Both the position numbers and the translations under genes were made by a program. From contig NZ_BRZC01000004.1 of NCBI RefSeq assembly GCF_030268005.1, forward strand, positions 808,926-872,925: a stretch of DNA of 64,000 bases. Reading direction: 5' to 3'. Shown in pieces: positions 47,183 to 55,335 of the stretch (positions within the stretch are counted from its first letter, which is position 1; each line of letters opens with the position of its first letter). This DNA comes from Microbacterium arabinogalactanolyticum. GTDB lineage: Bacteria > Actinomycetota > Actinomycetes > Actinomycetales > Microbacteriaceae. The notes below the pieces were generated by a model that had not been told where the DNA came from, did not search any database, and saw only the letters and a program-made list of their open reading frames with translations.

Positions 47183-48763
47183 TCAGTACGCGAACGCGAG
47201 CACGTCGTCGCGGTGGTCACCGGACGGGTGGTCGTCGTCGGAGTCGGATGCCCGTGCGGTGAGTTCGGGCATGGACGCCGCGACCCCACCGCGGATGTAG
47301 GTGACCATCAGCACCAGCTCGATCACGAGCATGATCCCGTAGACCGCGCTGAGCGTGATCACCGAGAACAGCAGCTCCCCTGCTGTGACTCCCGGCGAGA
47401 CAGCCGCGGCCGTGAACATGTACACCCCGTCGACTCCGGTGGGGTTGGGCGCCACGACGAACGGCTGCCGTCCCAGCTCGGTGAAGATCCAGCCGGCGAT
47501 GTTCGCCGCGAACGGGGCGACGATGCCCAGCAGCGCCAGGCGCATGATCCACGGCGAGCGCGGCACAGTGCCCTTGCGGGTCAGCCACAGGGCGACCAGG
47601 CCGCCGAGCGCCACGACGCCGCCCAGGCCGATCATGAGGCGGAAGCCCCAGTAGGTGACCCACATGACCGGCACGTACTGCACGTCGCTGCCGGCCAGGT
47701 CGCCGTAGATCGCCTCGTCCGGGATCGTCTTGCCGTACTGGTCGACGTAGTGCGTCTCGAGGTCGCGGATGCCGGGCATGTCGGCGCCCCACTCCCCCGT
47801 GCCCAGGAAGCCGAGTGCCCCGGGGACCGCGATCAGGGTGATGACGTCGCCGCAGTCCTTCGATCCAGGGTCGCCGAGCGAGAGCACCGAGAAGTCCGAG
47901 CCGGTGTGGCAGGCGGCTTCCGCAGCAGCCATCTTCATCGGCTGCTGCTCGTACATGAGCTTGCCCTGGACATCGCCGGAGACGACCGTCCCGAGGAAGC
48001 CGAGGACGGCGATGACGGCGCCCAGCCGCAGCGACCAGATCCAGACGCCGTGGTCGGTGCGGTCGCGCCCGGGCGCGGCATCCGTCTCCCCCACGACCAC
48101 ACGACCCGCCTCGTCGACCGTGTCGATGCCGTCGTGGCGACGGCGCCACAGGTGGTACCACGAGATGCCGAGCAGGAACATGCCGGCGACGACCAGCGCA
48201 CCGAGGATCGTGTGCGTGTAGGCGGCGAGGGCGGTGTTGTTGGTGAGCACGGCCCAGACGTCGGTCATGACAGGCCGTCCGTCGGCCCCCATCTCCACGC
48301 CGACGGGATGCTGCATCCAGGAGTTCGCGACGATGATGAAGAACGCCGAGATCCACGATCCGATCACCGCGCACCAGAGCGCCGCGAGGTGCAGGCCCTT
48401 GCGCAGGCGGCCCCAGCCGAAGATCCAGATTCCCAGGAAGGTCGACTCGACGAAGAAGGCGAGCAGGCCCTCCATCGCGAGCGGGGCCCCGAAGACGTCA
48501 CCGACGAATCGGGAGTACTCGCTCCAGGCCATGCCGAACTGGAACTCCTGCACCAGACCGGTCGCCACGCCGACGATGAAGTTGATCAGATAGACCTTGC
48601 CCCAGAACTTCGTCATGCGCAGGAACTTCTCGTCTCCCGTGCGCACCCAGCGGGACTGCATGATCGCGACCATCATGCCCAGGCCCAGCGTCAGCGGCAC
48701 CATCAGGAAGTGGTAGACGGTCGTGATGCCGAACTGCCAGCGGGCGATGTCGAGCACGTCCAT
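47183..48763 (-). CDS. cydA: Cytochrome bd oxidase subunit I
   Basis: Catalytic subunit binding haems b558, b595 and d. 526 residues. The N-terminal ARWQFGITTVYHFLMVPLT carries the axial histidine (H18). KMAAAEA and the FTELGRQPFVV segment (E/W-GRQP) are family signatures. The Q-loop is of the short type. GAGGAGGAG precedes ATG 48763. The promoter lies in a gap shared with blaI: TAGAAT on the minus strand at 48813-48808 lies in a BlaI-like operator. Expected to be induced when the main oxidases are limited. Confidence 0.96.
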   Translation of the reverse strand: MDVLDIARWQFGITTVYHFLMVPLTLGLGMMVAIMQSRWVRTGDEKFLRMTKFWGKVYLINFIVGVATGLVQEFQFGMAWSEYSRFVGDVFGAPLAMEGLLAFFVESTFLGIWIFGWGRLRKGLHLAALWCAVIGSWISAFFIIVANSWMQHPVGVEMGADGRPVMTDVWAVLTNNTALAAYTHTILGALVVAGMFLLGISWYHLWRRRHDGIDTVDEAGRVVVGETDAAPGRDRTDHGVWIWSLRLGAVIAVLGFLGTVVSGDVQGKLMYEQQPMKMAAAEAACHTGSDFSVLSLGDPGSKDCGDVITLIAVPGALGFLGTGEWGADMPGIRDLETHYVDQYGKTIPDEAIYGDLAGSDVQYVPVMWVTYWGFRLMIGLGGVVALGGLVALWLTRKGTVPRSPWIMRLALLGIVAPFAANIAGWIFTELGRQPFVVAPNPTGVDGVYMFTAAAVSPGVTAGELLFSVITLSAVYGIMLVIELVLMVTYIRGGVAASMPELTARASDSDDDHPSGDHRDDVLAFAY

Positions 48764-48808
48764 GCGGGTCTCCTCCTCGGATCGTTCCGTGCGTCCGATC
48801 CTCTTTAA

Positions 48809-48867
48809 TTCTACGCTTTGTAGAACTACTTCGACACACAATAGAACAATTTCGACGAGAGGTAGAA
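48809..48867. promoter_or_regulatory. Three BlaI-type operators at 21-bp period, cydA-blaI gap
   Basis: Sites of 17 bp with the plan TTCKAC-N5-RTAGAA: 48809-48825 (TTCTAC/GTAGAA, perfect), 48830-48846 (TTCGAC/ATAGAA) and 48851-48867 (TTCGAC/GTAGAA). Starts are exactly 21 bp apart. Site 1 covers the TAGAAT -10 of cydA (minus strand); site 3 covers TAGAAT at 48863-48868, the -10 of blaI. A fourth, perfect, site lies before cydDC. Confidence 0.85.
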
Positions 48868-48909
48868 TGGATGCGCCGGAAGAAACCACCACAAGCACGG
48901 GAGGCGCCG

Positions 48910-49266
48910 ATGAGCACGCTCGGAGAACTGGAACGCGCCGTCATGGACGCGCTCTGGGATGCGGACGGCTCCCTGAGCGCCTACGACGTGCAGCACACCC
49001 TGGAGGCCGACGGCCGGACCCTGGCCGCGACCACGCTGCTGACCGTGCTGTCGAGACTCGAGAAGAAGGGCTTCGTCGCCTCGGACCGCTCCTCGCGCCC
49101 GCACCGCTACACCGCGGTCGCGTCGCGAGCCGATCACGTGGCCGAGCTGATGCACTCCGTGCTGGGCGATGCGGGCGACCGCACCGCCGTGCTCGAGCGC
49201 TTCGTGGGCGGTGTGTCGGCGGAGGATGCCGCCGTGCTGCGCCGTCTGCTCGGCGGCGCGGGCTGA
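48910..49266 (+). CDS. blaI: BlaI/MecI/CopY family repressor
   Basis: 118-residue winged-helix repressor: LGELERAVMDALWDADGSLS, a recognition helix in LAATTLLTVLSRLEKKGFV, and the wing RSSRPHRYTAV. The C-terminal helices (about 75-115) are the dimer part cut in classical BlaI signalling. ATG 48910 has GGGAGG 7 nt upstream; the ATG at 48871 is only 2 nt after the -10 box and cannot be in the message. Paired with an M56 protease gene 10 bases downstream and set between cydAB and cydDC, whose promoters hold matching palindromes; it probably represses both. Confidence 0.92.
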   Translation: MSTLGELERAVMDALWDADGSLSAYDVQHTLEADGRTLAATTLLTVLSRLEKKGFVASDRSSRPHRYTAVASRADHVAELMHSVLGDAGDRTAVLERFVGGVSAEDAAVLRRLLGGAG

Positions 49267-49276
49267 GCACACGGCC

Positions 49277-50107
49277 ATGCCCGGCCTGCTGACCTCGGTC
49301 GACCACGCGCTGGCGGATCCCGGCATGGCCGGGGCGCTGGTGATCCCGCATGCGGTCGTCATCGTCGCCGCTGTCGCCTTCGGCGTGGTCGCCGTCGCAC
49401 TGGCGTGGCCGGTGCCGGTCGTCCTCTCCCGGGCCACGTGGCCCATGCGCGCACCGGTGATGGCCCTGCTGCTCTGGCAGGTGATCGGCCTGGCCGGAGG
49501 ACTGTCGATGATCGGCGCGCTCGCCCTGGCCGGCTACGCGGCCCTTCCGCAGCATCCGTGGCTCGCGCCGATCCCCGCCGTGCTGTTCACCGTGTACCTG
49601 CTGACCCACCTCGCGATCACGGTGGTGCAGGTGACGCGGCTGCGCCACCGCCACCTGGCGCTGCTCGAGATGCTCACCTCCCCGCACCCCACCCGTGCGC
49701 GCACCCGGGTGCTGGACGACGCCGTGCCCGTCGCGTACTGCCTGCCGCGCGGCGCGCGCTCGGTGACGGTGCTGTCGCAGGGTCTTCTGGATCGTCTCGA
49801 TGCGGACGAGCTCGTCGCGGTCATCGCGCACGAACGCGCCCATGTGGAGCAGCGCCACGACCTGCTGCTGCTGGCGTTCCGGGCCTGGCGCTCGGCGCTG
49901 CCCTGGTTCCCGATCGCGGCGCGCGCCGAAGTCGAGGTCGCCGCCCTCGTGGAGATGCTCGCCGACGACCATGCTCGCCGTGAGGTGCACGACGAGGTGC
50001 TGGCGCGCGCGATCCTGCAGGTGGGCGCCAGCGGGGTACCCGGTGCGGATCAGCCGGTGTCGGGATCGATGAGGGTCAGCGACCGATTCCGGCGGCTCGC
50101 AGGCTGA
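49277..50107 (+). CDS. M56 family membrane metalloprotease
   Basis: 276 residues. Four hydrophobic segments at about 22-48, 58-90, 98-120 and in the C-terminal half; zinc motif H185-E-R-A-H189 in IAHERAHVEQRHD, with E in a following helix. It is the protease half of BlaR1/MecR1-type sensors but has no penicillin-binding sensor domain. By analogy it would cleave BlaI or act in its signalling; the signal is unknown. ATG 49277 follows the blaI stop by 10 bases. Its last 32 bases overlap the 3' end of cydDC on the other strand. Confidence 0.88.
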   Translation: MPGLLTSVDHALADPGMAGALVIPHAVVIVAAVAFGVVAVALAWPVPVVLSRATWPMRAPVMALLLWQVIGLAGGLSMIGALALAGYAALPQHPWLAPIPAVLFTVYLLTHLAITVVQVTRLRHRHLALLEMLTSPHPTRARTRVLDDAVPVAYCLPRGARSVTVLSQGLLDRLDADELVAVIAHERAHVEQRHDLLLLAFRAWRSALPWFPIAARAEVEVAALVEMLADDHARREVHDEVLARAILQVGASGVPGADQPVSGSMRVSDRFRRLAG

Positions 50108-53100
50108 CCCGGTCCGCCGCCGGCGCAGGCGACGTGTCGCCGAGCCGCAGGACCACGTCGTCCTCCCTTCGATCCCCGGGACGATGCGAGACCAGCACGA
50201 CGATGCGGTCAGCGGTCGCCGCGCGGACGTCCGCCATCATCGCCGCTGCGGTGGGCTCGTCCAGGTGCGCCGTGGGCTCGTCGAGCAGGATGACGTCGGC
50301 CCGGGTGAGCAGCGCCCGCGCCACGGCCAGTCGCTGGCGCTCGCCTCCGGACAGGGCCGATCCCCCTGCGCCGACCCGGGTGTCGAGCCCGTCGGCGAGG
50401 GAGCCCATCAGGGCACCGAGCCCGGCACGCTCGAGCGCGTCGCGCATGTCCCGGTCGTCCGGCGCATCATCGCGCGAGCGGGCGAGCAGCAGGTTGCCCC
50501 GAAGCGTCGAGTCGAAGACGTACGCGTCCTGCGGGCACCAGGCGACGAGGTCCCGCCAGGCGCGCTCCTCGAGCGCGGTGAGCGGACGGTCGTCCGCGCG
50601 GATCTCACCCGTCTCGACGGGCAGCACCCCCATGATCGCGGACAGCAGGGTGGACTTGCCCGACCCCGACGGCCCGTCCAGGACGAGCCAGCGGCCGCGC
50701 TCCGCCATCCCCGTCACCCCGGCCACCGCCGGGCGGGCGGTGCCCGGGTAGCGCACCGTGACGCGCTCGAGCGCGACCTGGCGCACGGCATCCGGATGCC
50801 CGGTCCGCCAGGCCGGCGCGGGTGCCGGCTGCAGGATCGGGTCGAGCCGCGCGAGCAGGGCGCGCAGCGCCGGCATCCGCTGCGCCGACGCGACGAGGGC
50901 CGCCAGGGGCTCCAGCACCGCGAGCGCGAGCAGAGCCACGATCGATGCGGACGCCGCGGGTGCGCCCGCCGACAGCACGGGGACGAGCACGGCCAGCAGC
51001 GTCGTAGCCGCGGTGACGACGGCGGTGCCGAGCCCGGCCGACCAGGCGGCCCGGCGCTCGGCGGTCGCGAGCAGTTCGGCATGCGCGTCGAGCTCGCGCA
51101 GGGCGCGATCGCTGACGCCGTTCCCCCGCAGATCCGCGGAGGCGGATGCCAGCGCCGATGTTCCGCGGACGATCGCCGAGCGCGCGGCGATGCGCTCAGC
51201 TCCGGCGCCGCGCGCGCTGCGGACGGCGAGAAGCGTCCCGACGAGGACGGACGCGATCAGCGTGACGCTGACGAGCAGGGTGAGGCGGGGCATGACGGCG
51301 GCGGTCGTCGCGACGGTGCCCGCGATGACGAGGATGCCCGCGCCGATCGGCGGGATGATGCGCGGAAGCTGGTCGCGCAGGTCGTCGGCCAGCGTCACGA
51401 GATAGTCCAGCGGCGCACCGCCCTCCAGCAGCCGGCGAGACCCTGCGCCGCGCGCGGCGATGGCGCGCCACAGGCGCAGGCGCAGCGCGTCGACGACCTG
51501 GAATGCCGCCCGGTGCGTGACGAGCCGCTCCGCATAGCGCGCCACCGAGCGGCCGATGCCGAAGGCCCGCACGCCCACGATCGCGACGAGCAGGTACATG
51601 ATGTACTCCTCAATGCCCGCGCGGACGATGAGCCATCCCGACACGGCGGTGAGCGCGGCGGCGAGACCTGCGGCGAGCGCCCCGAGCGCGACGGACGCCG
51701 CCCACAGCGGGGCGTGCGGGCGCAGCAGCGAGAGCAGGGTGAGGCGGCGCGCGGGCTCGGGCGCACGCGGCGCGCTTTCGAGCGGCTCGCTTCTGAAGGA
51801 CGCCTGCACTTCTGAAGGATGCTCGGACGCGGATTCTCCTTCAGAAGCGGAATCCTCCTTCAGAACGGAGGGTGCGGATGCCTCTCCGACCGGGATGTGC
51901 CAGTCGGCGAGGGCGAGGGTCTCCGGCTCATGACTGGCGAAGACGATCATGCACGCCGCTGCGCGCCGGCGGATGGCATCCCGCACGAGCTGTGCGGCAG
52001 AAGGGTCCAGGTGGGCGGTCGGCTCATCGAGCACCAGCAGCCGGGCGCCGGCATCCGCTCTCGCCAGCGCGCGGGCCACGGCGAGACGCCGCAGCTCCCC
52101 CGGGCTCAACTCGGCGACGGCCGCATCGGCGAGCGCGCCCAGGCCGACCTCCTCGAGGGCGTCGACGCTCCCGCCGTACAGCGCGACCTCCGCCCGTGGC
52201 GTGTCGGCGAACGCCCTCGGCGCCTGCGGCGCCCAGGCGACGGCATCCGCACCTCGGATCGCTCCCGTGACCTCGGCATCCGCCGGCAGGACTCCGGCGA
52301 GCGCGGCGAGCAGCGTCGACTTGCCCGCACCGCTCGGACCGGTGATCGCGGTGACCCCATGCAGATGGGTCGTGAAATCGCTCAGCGTGGGGACCTCCCG
52401 TCCGGCATACCGGACCGTGAGCTTCTCGACGTGCACACCCGGGGCCGCTTCCGTCCTGGCCCCGCGCGGACGCGGCTTCGCCAGCAGAGTTCGGGCGCGG
52501 TCGAGCGCGGACAAGCCGTCTTGAGAGGCATGGAAAGCCGCCCCCACATCGCGCATGGCCTGGAAGCACTCCGGCGCGAGGATCAGGGCGATCAGCGCCG
52601 GCTCCAGCGTCATGCTGCGGTCGAGCAGCCGCAGGCCCAGGACGACCGCGACGAGGGCGACCGAGATCGTGGCGATGAGCTCCAGCGCGAGCGATGACAG
52701 GAACGCCCAGCGCAGGGTCTCCTCGGTGCGGGCGCGATAGCGCCGCTGGATGTCGTCGAGCGCGCGCGTCTGCTCGTCGACGCGACCGAGTCCGACCAGC
52801 ACGGGAAGCCCGCGGGCGAGTTCGGTGAGGTGGTCGGCGAGCCGGGTGAGGGCGGTGAGCGCGGCATCCGTCCGTTGCTGGGTGTGCTTGCCGATCAGGA
52901 TCATGAACAGCGGAACCAGCGGGATGGTGAGCACGATGATCAGCGCGCTGAGCCAGTCCGCACCGAGGATCCTCACGCCGACGATCAGCGGCACCACGGC
53001 CGCCGCGATCAGCGCGGGGAGGGTCTGCACGTAGTAGTCGTCGAGGTCGTCGAGCCCGTCGGCGGCCAGTACGGCGGTGCCGCCGCCGGAGTCACCGCCA

Positions 53101-53480
53101 CCCTGGTCCGTCCCGCCGAGGGCGATGCGTCGCCACAGACGGCTCCGCAGGTCGCGCTTGACGGTGGTGGCGATGCGACGCGCGACGACCGAGGTCGCCC
53201 ACTCGCCTCCGGCGCGGAGCAGGATGCCGAGGAGTCCGAGCAGAAGGATGATCCGGGTGGTGTCCGGGGTGATGCCGGCCCCCGCGAGAGCCCCGATTCC
53301 GCGCGCGACGGCCTCGGCGATGAGCACGAGTCCGACGGCACGCGAGGCGGCCAGCACTCCCAGCAGGTAGATCGAGGGCTTCGGCACCGGCCCGAGATCG
53401 GGTCGGCGGAATCCGGGCGCTCGCTGCGCCCGTTCGGCCTCGGCCGCCCAGGGATCGTTCGGGATCGGATCGACGCTCAC
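50076..53480 (-). CDS. cydDC: Fused thiol-exporting ABC transporter CydDC
   Basis: 1134 residues, CydD (about 1-545) and CydC (about 580-1134) in one chain; each half has a six-helix transmembrane domain and an ATPase. Walker A motifs ITGPSGAGKST (about residue 383) and LDGPSGSGKST (about 938); signature LSPGELRRLAVARAL and LSGGERQRLAVARAL. CydDC exports cysteine/glutathione and is needed to assemble cytochrome bd, fitting the nearby cydAB. The linker is Ser/Glu-rich and its DNA holds inverted repeats. GTG 53480 is 6 nt after TAGAAT, leaderless, and a BlaI-type palindrome covers that box. Confidence 0.95.
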   Translation of the reverse strand: MSVDPIPNDPWAAEAERAQRAPGFRRPDLGPVPKPSIYLLGVLAASRAVGLVLIAEAVARGIGALAGAGITPDTTRIILLLGLLGILLRAGGEWATSVVARRIATTVKRDLRSRLWRRIALGGTDQGGGDSGGGTAVLAADGLDDLDDYYVQTLPALIAAAVVPLIVGVRILGADWLSALIIVLTIPLVPLFMILIGKHTQQRTDAALTALTRLADHLTELARGLPVLVGLGRVDEQTRALDDIQRRYRARTEETLRWAFLSSLALELIATISVALVAVVLGLRLLDRSMTLEPALIALILAPECFQAMRDVGAAFHASQDGLSALDRARTLLAKPRPRGARTEAAPGVHVEKLTVRYAGREVPTLSDFTTHLHGVTAITGPSGAGKSTLLAALAGVLPADAEVTGAIRGADAVAWAPQAPRAFADTPRAEVALYGGSVDALEEVGLGALADAAVAELSPGELRRLAVARALARADAGARLLVLDEPTAHLDPSAAQLVRDAIRRRAAACMIVFASHEPETLALADWHIPVGEASAPSVLKEDSASEGESASEHPSEVQASFRSEPLESAPRAPEPARRLTLLSLLRPHAPLWAASVALGALAAGLAAALTAVSGWLIVRAGIEEYIMYLLVAIVGVRAFGIGRSVARYAERLVTHRAAFQVVDALRLRLWRAIAARGAGSRRLLEGGAPLDYLVTLADDLRDQLPRIIPPIGAGILVIAGTVATTAAVMPRLTLLVSVTLIASVLVGTLLAVRSARGAGAERIAARSAIVRGTSALASASADLRGNGVSDRALRELDAHAELLATAERRAAWSAGLGTAVVTAATTLLAVLVPVLSAGAPAASASIVALLALAVLEPLAALVASAQRMPALRALLARLDPILQPAPAPAWRTGHPDAVRQVALERVTVRYPGTARPAVAGVTGMAERGRWLVLDGPSGSGKSTLLSAIMGVLPVETGEIRADDRPLTALEERAWRDLVAWCPQDAYVFDSTLRGNLLLARSRDDAPDDRDMRDALERAGLGALMGSLADGLDTRVGAGGSALSGGERQRLAVARALLTRADVILLDEPTAHLDEPTAAAMMADVRAATADRIVVLVSHRPGDRREDDVVLRLGDTSPAPAADRVSLRAAGIGR
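51790..51866. repeat. Nested inverted repeats in the CydD-CydC linker
   Basis: CTTCTGAAGGA occurs at 51790-51800 and 51809-51819, and its complement TCCTTCAGAAG at 51837-51847, with a one-base variant at 51856-51866. The four copies can pair as two nested stems. They lie inside the coding DNA for the low-complexity linker joining the two halves of CydDC. Confidence 0.75.
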
Positions 53481-53487
53481 TCCTGAA

Positions 53488-53504
53488 TTCTACCGCCTGT
53501 AGAA
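53488..53504. promoter_or_regulatory. BlaI-type operator over the cydDC promoter
   Basis: Perfect palindrome TTCTAC-CGCCT-GTAGAA, the same plan and spacing as the sites in the cydA-blaI gap. On the minus strand it includes TAGAAT (53492-53487), which stands 6 nt before the cydDC GTG. Confidence 0.85.
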
Positions 53505-53571
53505 GACTGGTCGTGCCGGATCGTTCCGCTCCGGACGACGCGCTCGGTGCGCAGGATGCTACGGTGGCGGC

Positions 53572-53586
53572 ATGCAGTGCAGGTGA
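53572..53586 (+). other. Possible leaderless mini-ORF (MQCR) in SDR leader
   Basis: ATG-CAG-TGC-AGG-TGA, placed 6 nt after TACGGT (53560-53565), the same arrangement as leaderless genes in the window. The SDR gene starts 83 bases later with its own ribosome site. Either this is the transcript 5' end of the SDR message, with a four-codon cysteine-containing leader peptide, or chance. Confidence 0.35.
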
Positions 53587-53654
53587 GTCGCCTCCGTCCC
53601 CGCCGTCAGGCCGCCGTCCGGCGTGCCGCGGCATCCCCGACCGAAGGACCCACG

Positions 53655-54491
53655 ATGCACCGCCCGCTGCCCCTTTCCGGACAGACCGCACTCGTCACCG
53701 GCGTCTCCCGCCGCAAGGGCATCGGCTTCGCCGTCGCCCGCGAACTCGCCGCGCTCGGCGCCCACGTCTTCATCCACCATTTCCGTCCGCACGACACCGC
53801 GCAGCCATGGGGCGGCGACGACCTCGATGACGTGCGGGGCGGCATCCGCGATGCGCTCGCACCCGGCGCCGTCATGGCCGACCAGCACGCCGATCTGCGG
53901 GACGCGCAGGAGATCGAGAACCTGCTCGACGCGGCGACGGCGCTGACCGGCGCCGTCGACATCCTGGTGTGCAACCAGGCCCTGAGCGGATCGGACGGCA
54001 GCATCCTGGAGATGACCGCCGACCGGCTCGACGCGCACTGGCGGACGAACGCGCGGGCAAGCCTGCTGCTGACGGCCGGGTTCGCGCGCCGGAAGCGGGA
54101 TGCCGGCGCATCCGCCCCCTTCGATGCGCCCACCGGCCGCGTGATCTGGATGACCTCGGGTCAGGGGGACGGTCCGATGCGCGACGAGGTCGCCTACGCG
54201 ACCAGCAAGGCCGGTCTGGCCGGCGTGACCCGCACGGTCGCCGCCGAGCTCCTCGACCTCGGAATCGTCCTGAACACGCTCAACCCCGGGCCCGTGAACA
54301 CCGGCTACCTCGACCCGGAGACCACAGACCGCGACCTGAGCTGGCTTCCGGGTTTCCTGGAGAGCACCCCGTTCGGAAGGTTCGGCCGGCCGGAGGACCC
54401 CGCCCGTCTGATCGGCTGGCTGTGCTCCGATGCGGGATCGTGGGTCGTCGGTCAGGTGCTCAGCAGCGACGGCGGCTTCGCCCTGCGATGA
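53655..54491 (+). CDS. Short-chain dehydrogenase/reductase
   Basis: 278 residues. Rossmann fold with LVTGVSRRKGIGFAVARELA (TGxxxGIG, with an insertion of R-K typical of divergent SDRs), LVCNQAL in place of the usual NNAG, and the catalytic Y-x-x-x-K in VAYATSKAGL. The C-terminus LCSDAGSWVVGQVLSSDGGF is typical of FabG-like enzymes. Substrate unknown. GAAGGA lies 7 nt before ATG 53655. An esterase gene starts 10 bases after the stop, so the two form an operon. Confidence 0.9.
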   Translation: MHRPLPLSGQTALVTGVSRRKGIGFAVARELAALGAHVFIHHFRPHDTAQPWGGDDLDDVRGGIRDALAPGAVMADQHADLRDAQEIENLLDAATALTGAVDILVCNQALSGSDGSILEMTADRLDAHWRTNARASLLLTAGFARRKRDAGASAPFDAPTGRVIWMTSGQGDGPMRDEVAYATSKAGLAGVTRTVAAELLDLGIVLNTLNPGPVNTGYLDPETTDRDLSWLPGFLESTPFGRFGRPEDPARLIGWLCSDAGSWVVGQVLSSDGGFALR

Positions 54492-54501
54492 GGAGGACGC
54501 C

Positions 54502-55329
54502 ATGACCCTGCAGCCCTACGCCTCGCTCCCCCTCGACCAGAGCGAGGTCAGCTACGCCTACGGTCCGGACTCGTATACGCGTCCCGGAGTCGAACCCGGC
54601 CGGATCGACCGGTTCACGATCGACGACAGCACCGTCTACCCGGGCACGACCCGCTCCGTCTGGGTTCATGTGCCGGCAGGCCACGACCCGCTGCGGCCGG
54701 CACCCGTGATGCTCTTCAACGATGGCTGGTGGTATCTCGACCCCGAGGGCGATGTGCGCGCCGGAGTCGTGCTGGACAACCTCGCCGCTCAGGGCGCGAT
54801 CCCGTCTGTGGTGGGTGTCTTCGTCGACCCGGGCATCCGCACGGCATCCGAGGAACCGAAGAACCGCAACGTCGAGTACGACGCCGCCGACGACCGCTAT
54901 GCCGGATTCCTCATCGACGAGGTGCTGCCGCGGGTCGCTGCGCTGCACACCCTCGAGCCGGGCGGCCACGGCATCTGCGGCGGGAGCTCGGGCGGCGACG
55001 CGGCCTTCACGGCCGGCTGGCGGCGGCCGGAAGTCTTCCGACGCGTCATCGCGTTCAACCCCAGCTTCGCGCAGATGCCGCAGGGCAATCCCTACCCTCG
55101 GCTGCTGAGCGGAGGCGAGCGACGCGATCTGCGCATCCTGCTGCACGCCGCGCACCGGGACATCGGCTGGAACGACCCGGAGTGGAACTGGTTCGCCGAG
55201 TCGCTGGAGACCGCCGCCGCTCTCACCCGCACCGGGCACGACGTGCGACTGGTCGTCGGCGACGGCGGGCACAGCCCGAACCACGGCGGCGTGCTGCTTC
55301 CGGATGCGCTGCGCTGGCTGTGGCGCTGA
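54502..55329 (+). CDS. Alpha/beta-hydrolase esterase, enterochelin-esterase/EstD type
   Basis: 275 residues. The domain starts with a strand YPGTTRSVWVHVPAGHDP and has a VMLFNDGWWYL oxyanion strand. The nucleophile elbow is ICGGSSGGDAAF with the serine in G-x-S-x-G. The acid is likely in a later loop, and H in GDGGHSPNHGG is the catalytic histidine. Matches Pfam esterase (Fes/EstD-like). GAGGAGG precedes ATG 54502. It follows the SDR by 10 bases; a combined role in metabolising an ester or a siderophore-like molecule is guesswork. Confidence 0.87.
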   Translation: MTLQPYASLPLDQSEVSYAYGPDSYTRPGVEPGRIDRFTIDDSTVYPGTTRSVWVHVPAGHDPLRPAPVMLFNDGWWYLDPEGDVRAGVVLDNLAAQGAIPSVVGVFVDPGIRTASEEPKNRNVEYDAADDRYAGFLIDEVLPRVAALHTLEPGGHGICGGSSGGDAAFTAGWRRPEVFRRVIAFNPSFAQMPQGNPYPRLLSGGERRDLRILLHAAHRDIGWNDPEWNWFAESLETAAALTRTGHDVRLVVGDGGHSPNHGGVLLPDALRWLWR

Positions 55330-55335
55330 GCGCCG

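Noticed and set aside
46157..48808. An 883-codon plus-strand frame opposite cydAB
   Set aside because: Antisense shadow of two clear structural genes; composition is dominated by Asp/His/Arg/Gln with no motif.
48871..48909. Earlier ATG for blaI at 48871
   Set aside because: It is 2 nt after the predicted -10 box so cannot be in the transcript; BlaI homologues begin at MSTLGELE.
53547..53654. N-terminal extension of the SDR protein to 53547
   Set aside because: The extension is Arg-rich leader DNA; homologues start next to the Rossmann strand, and a good ribosome site precedes ATG 53655.
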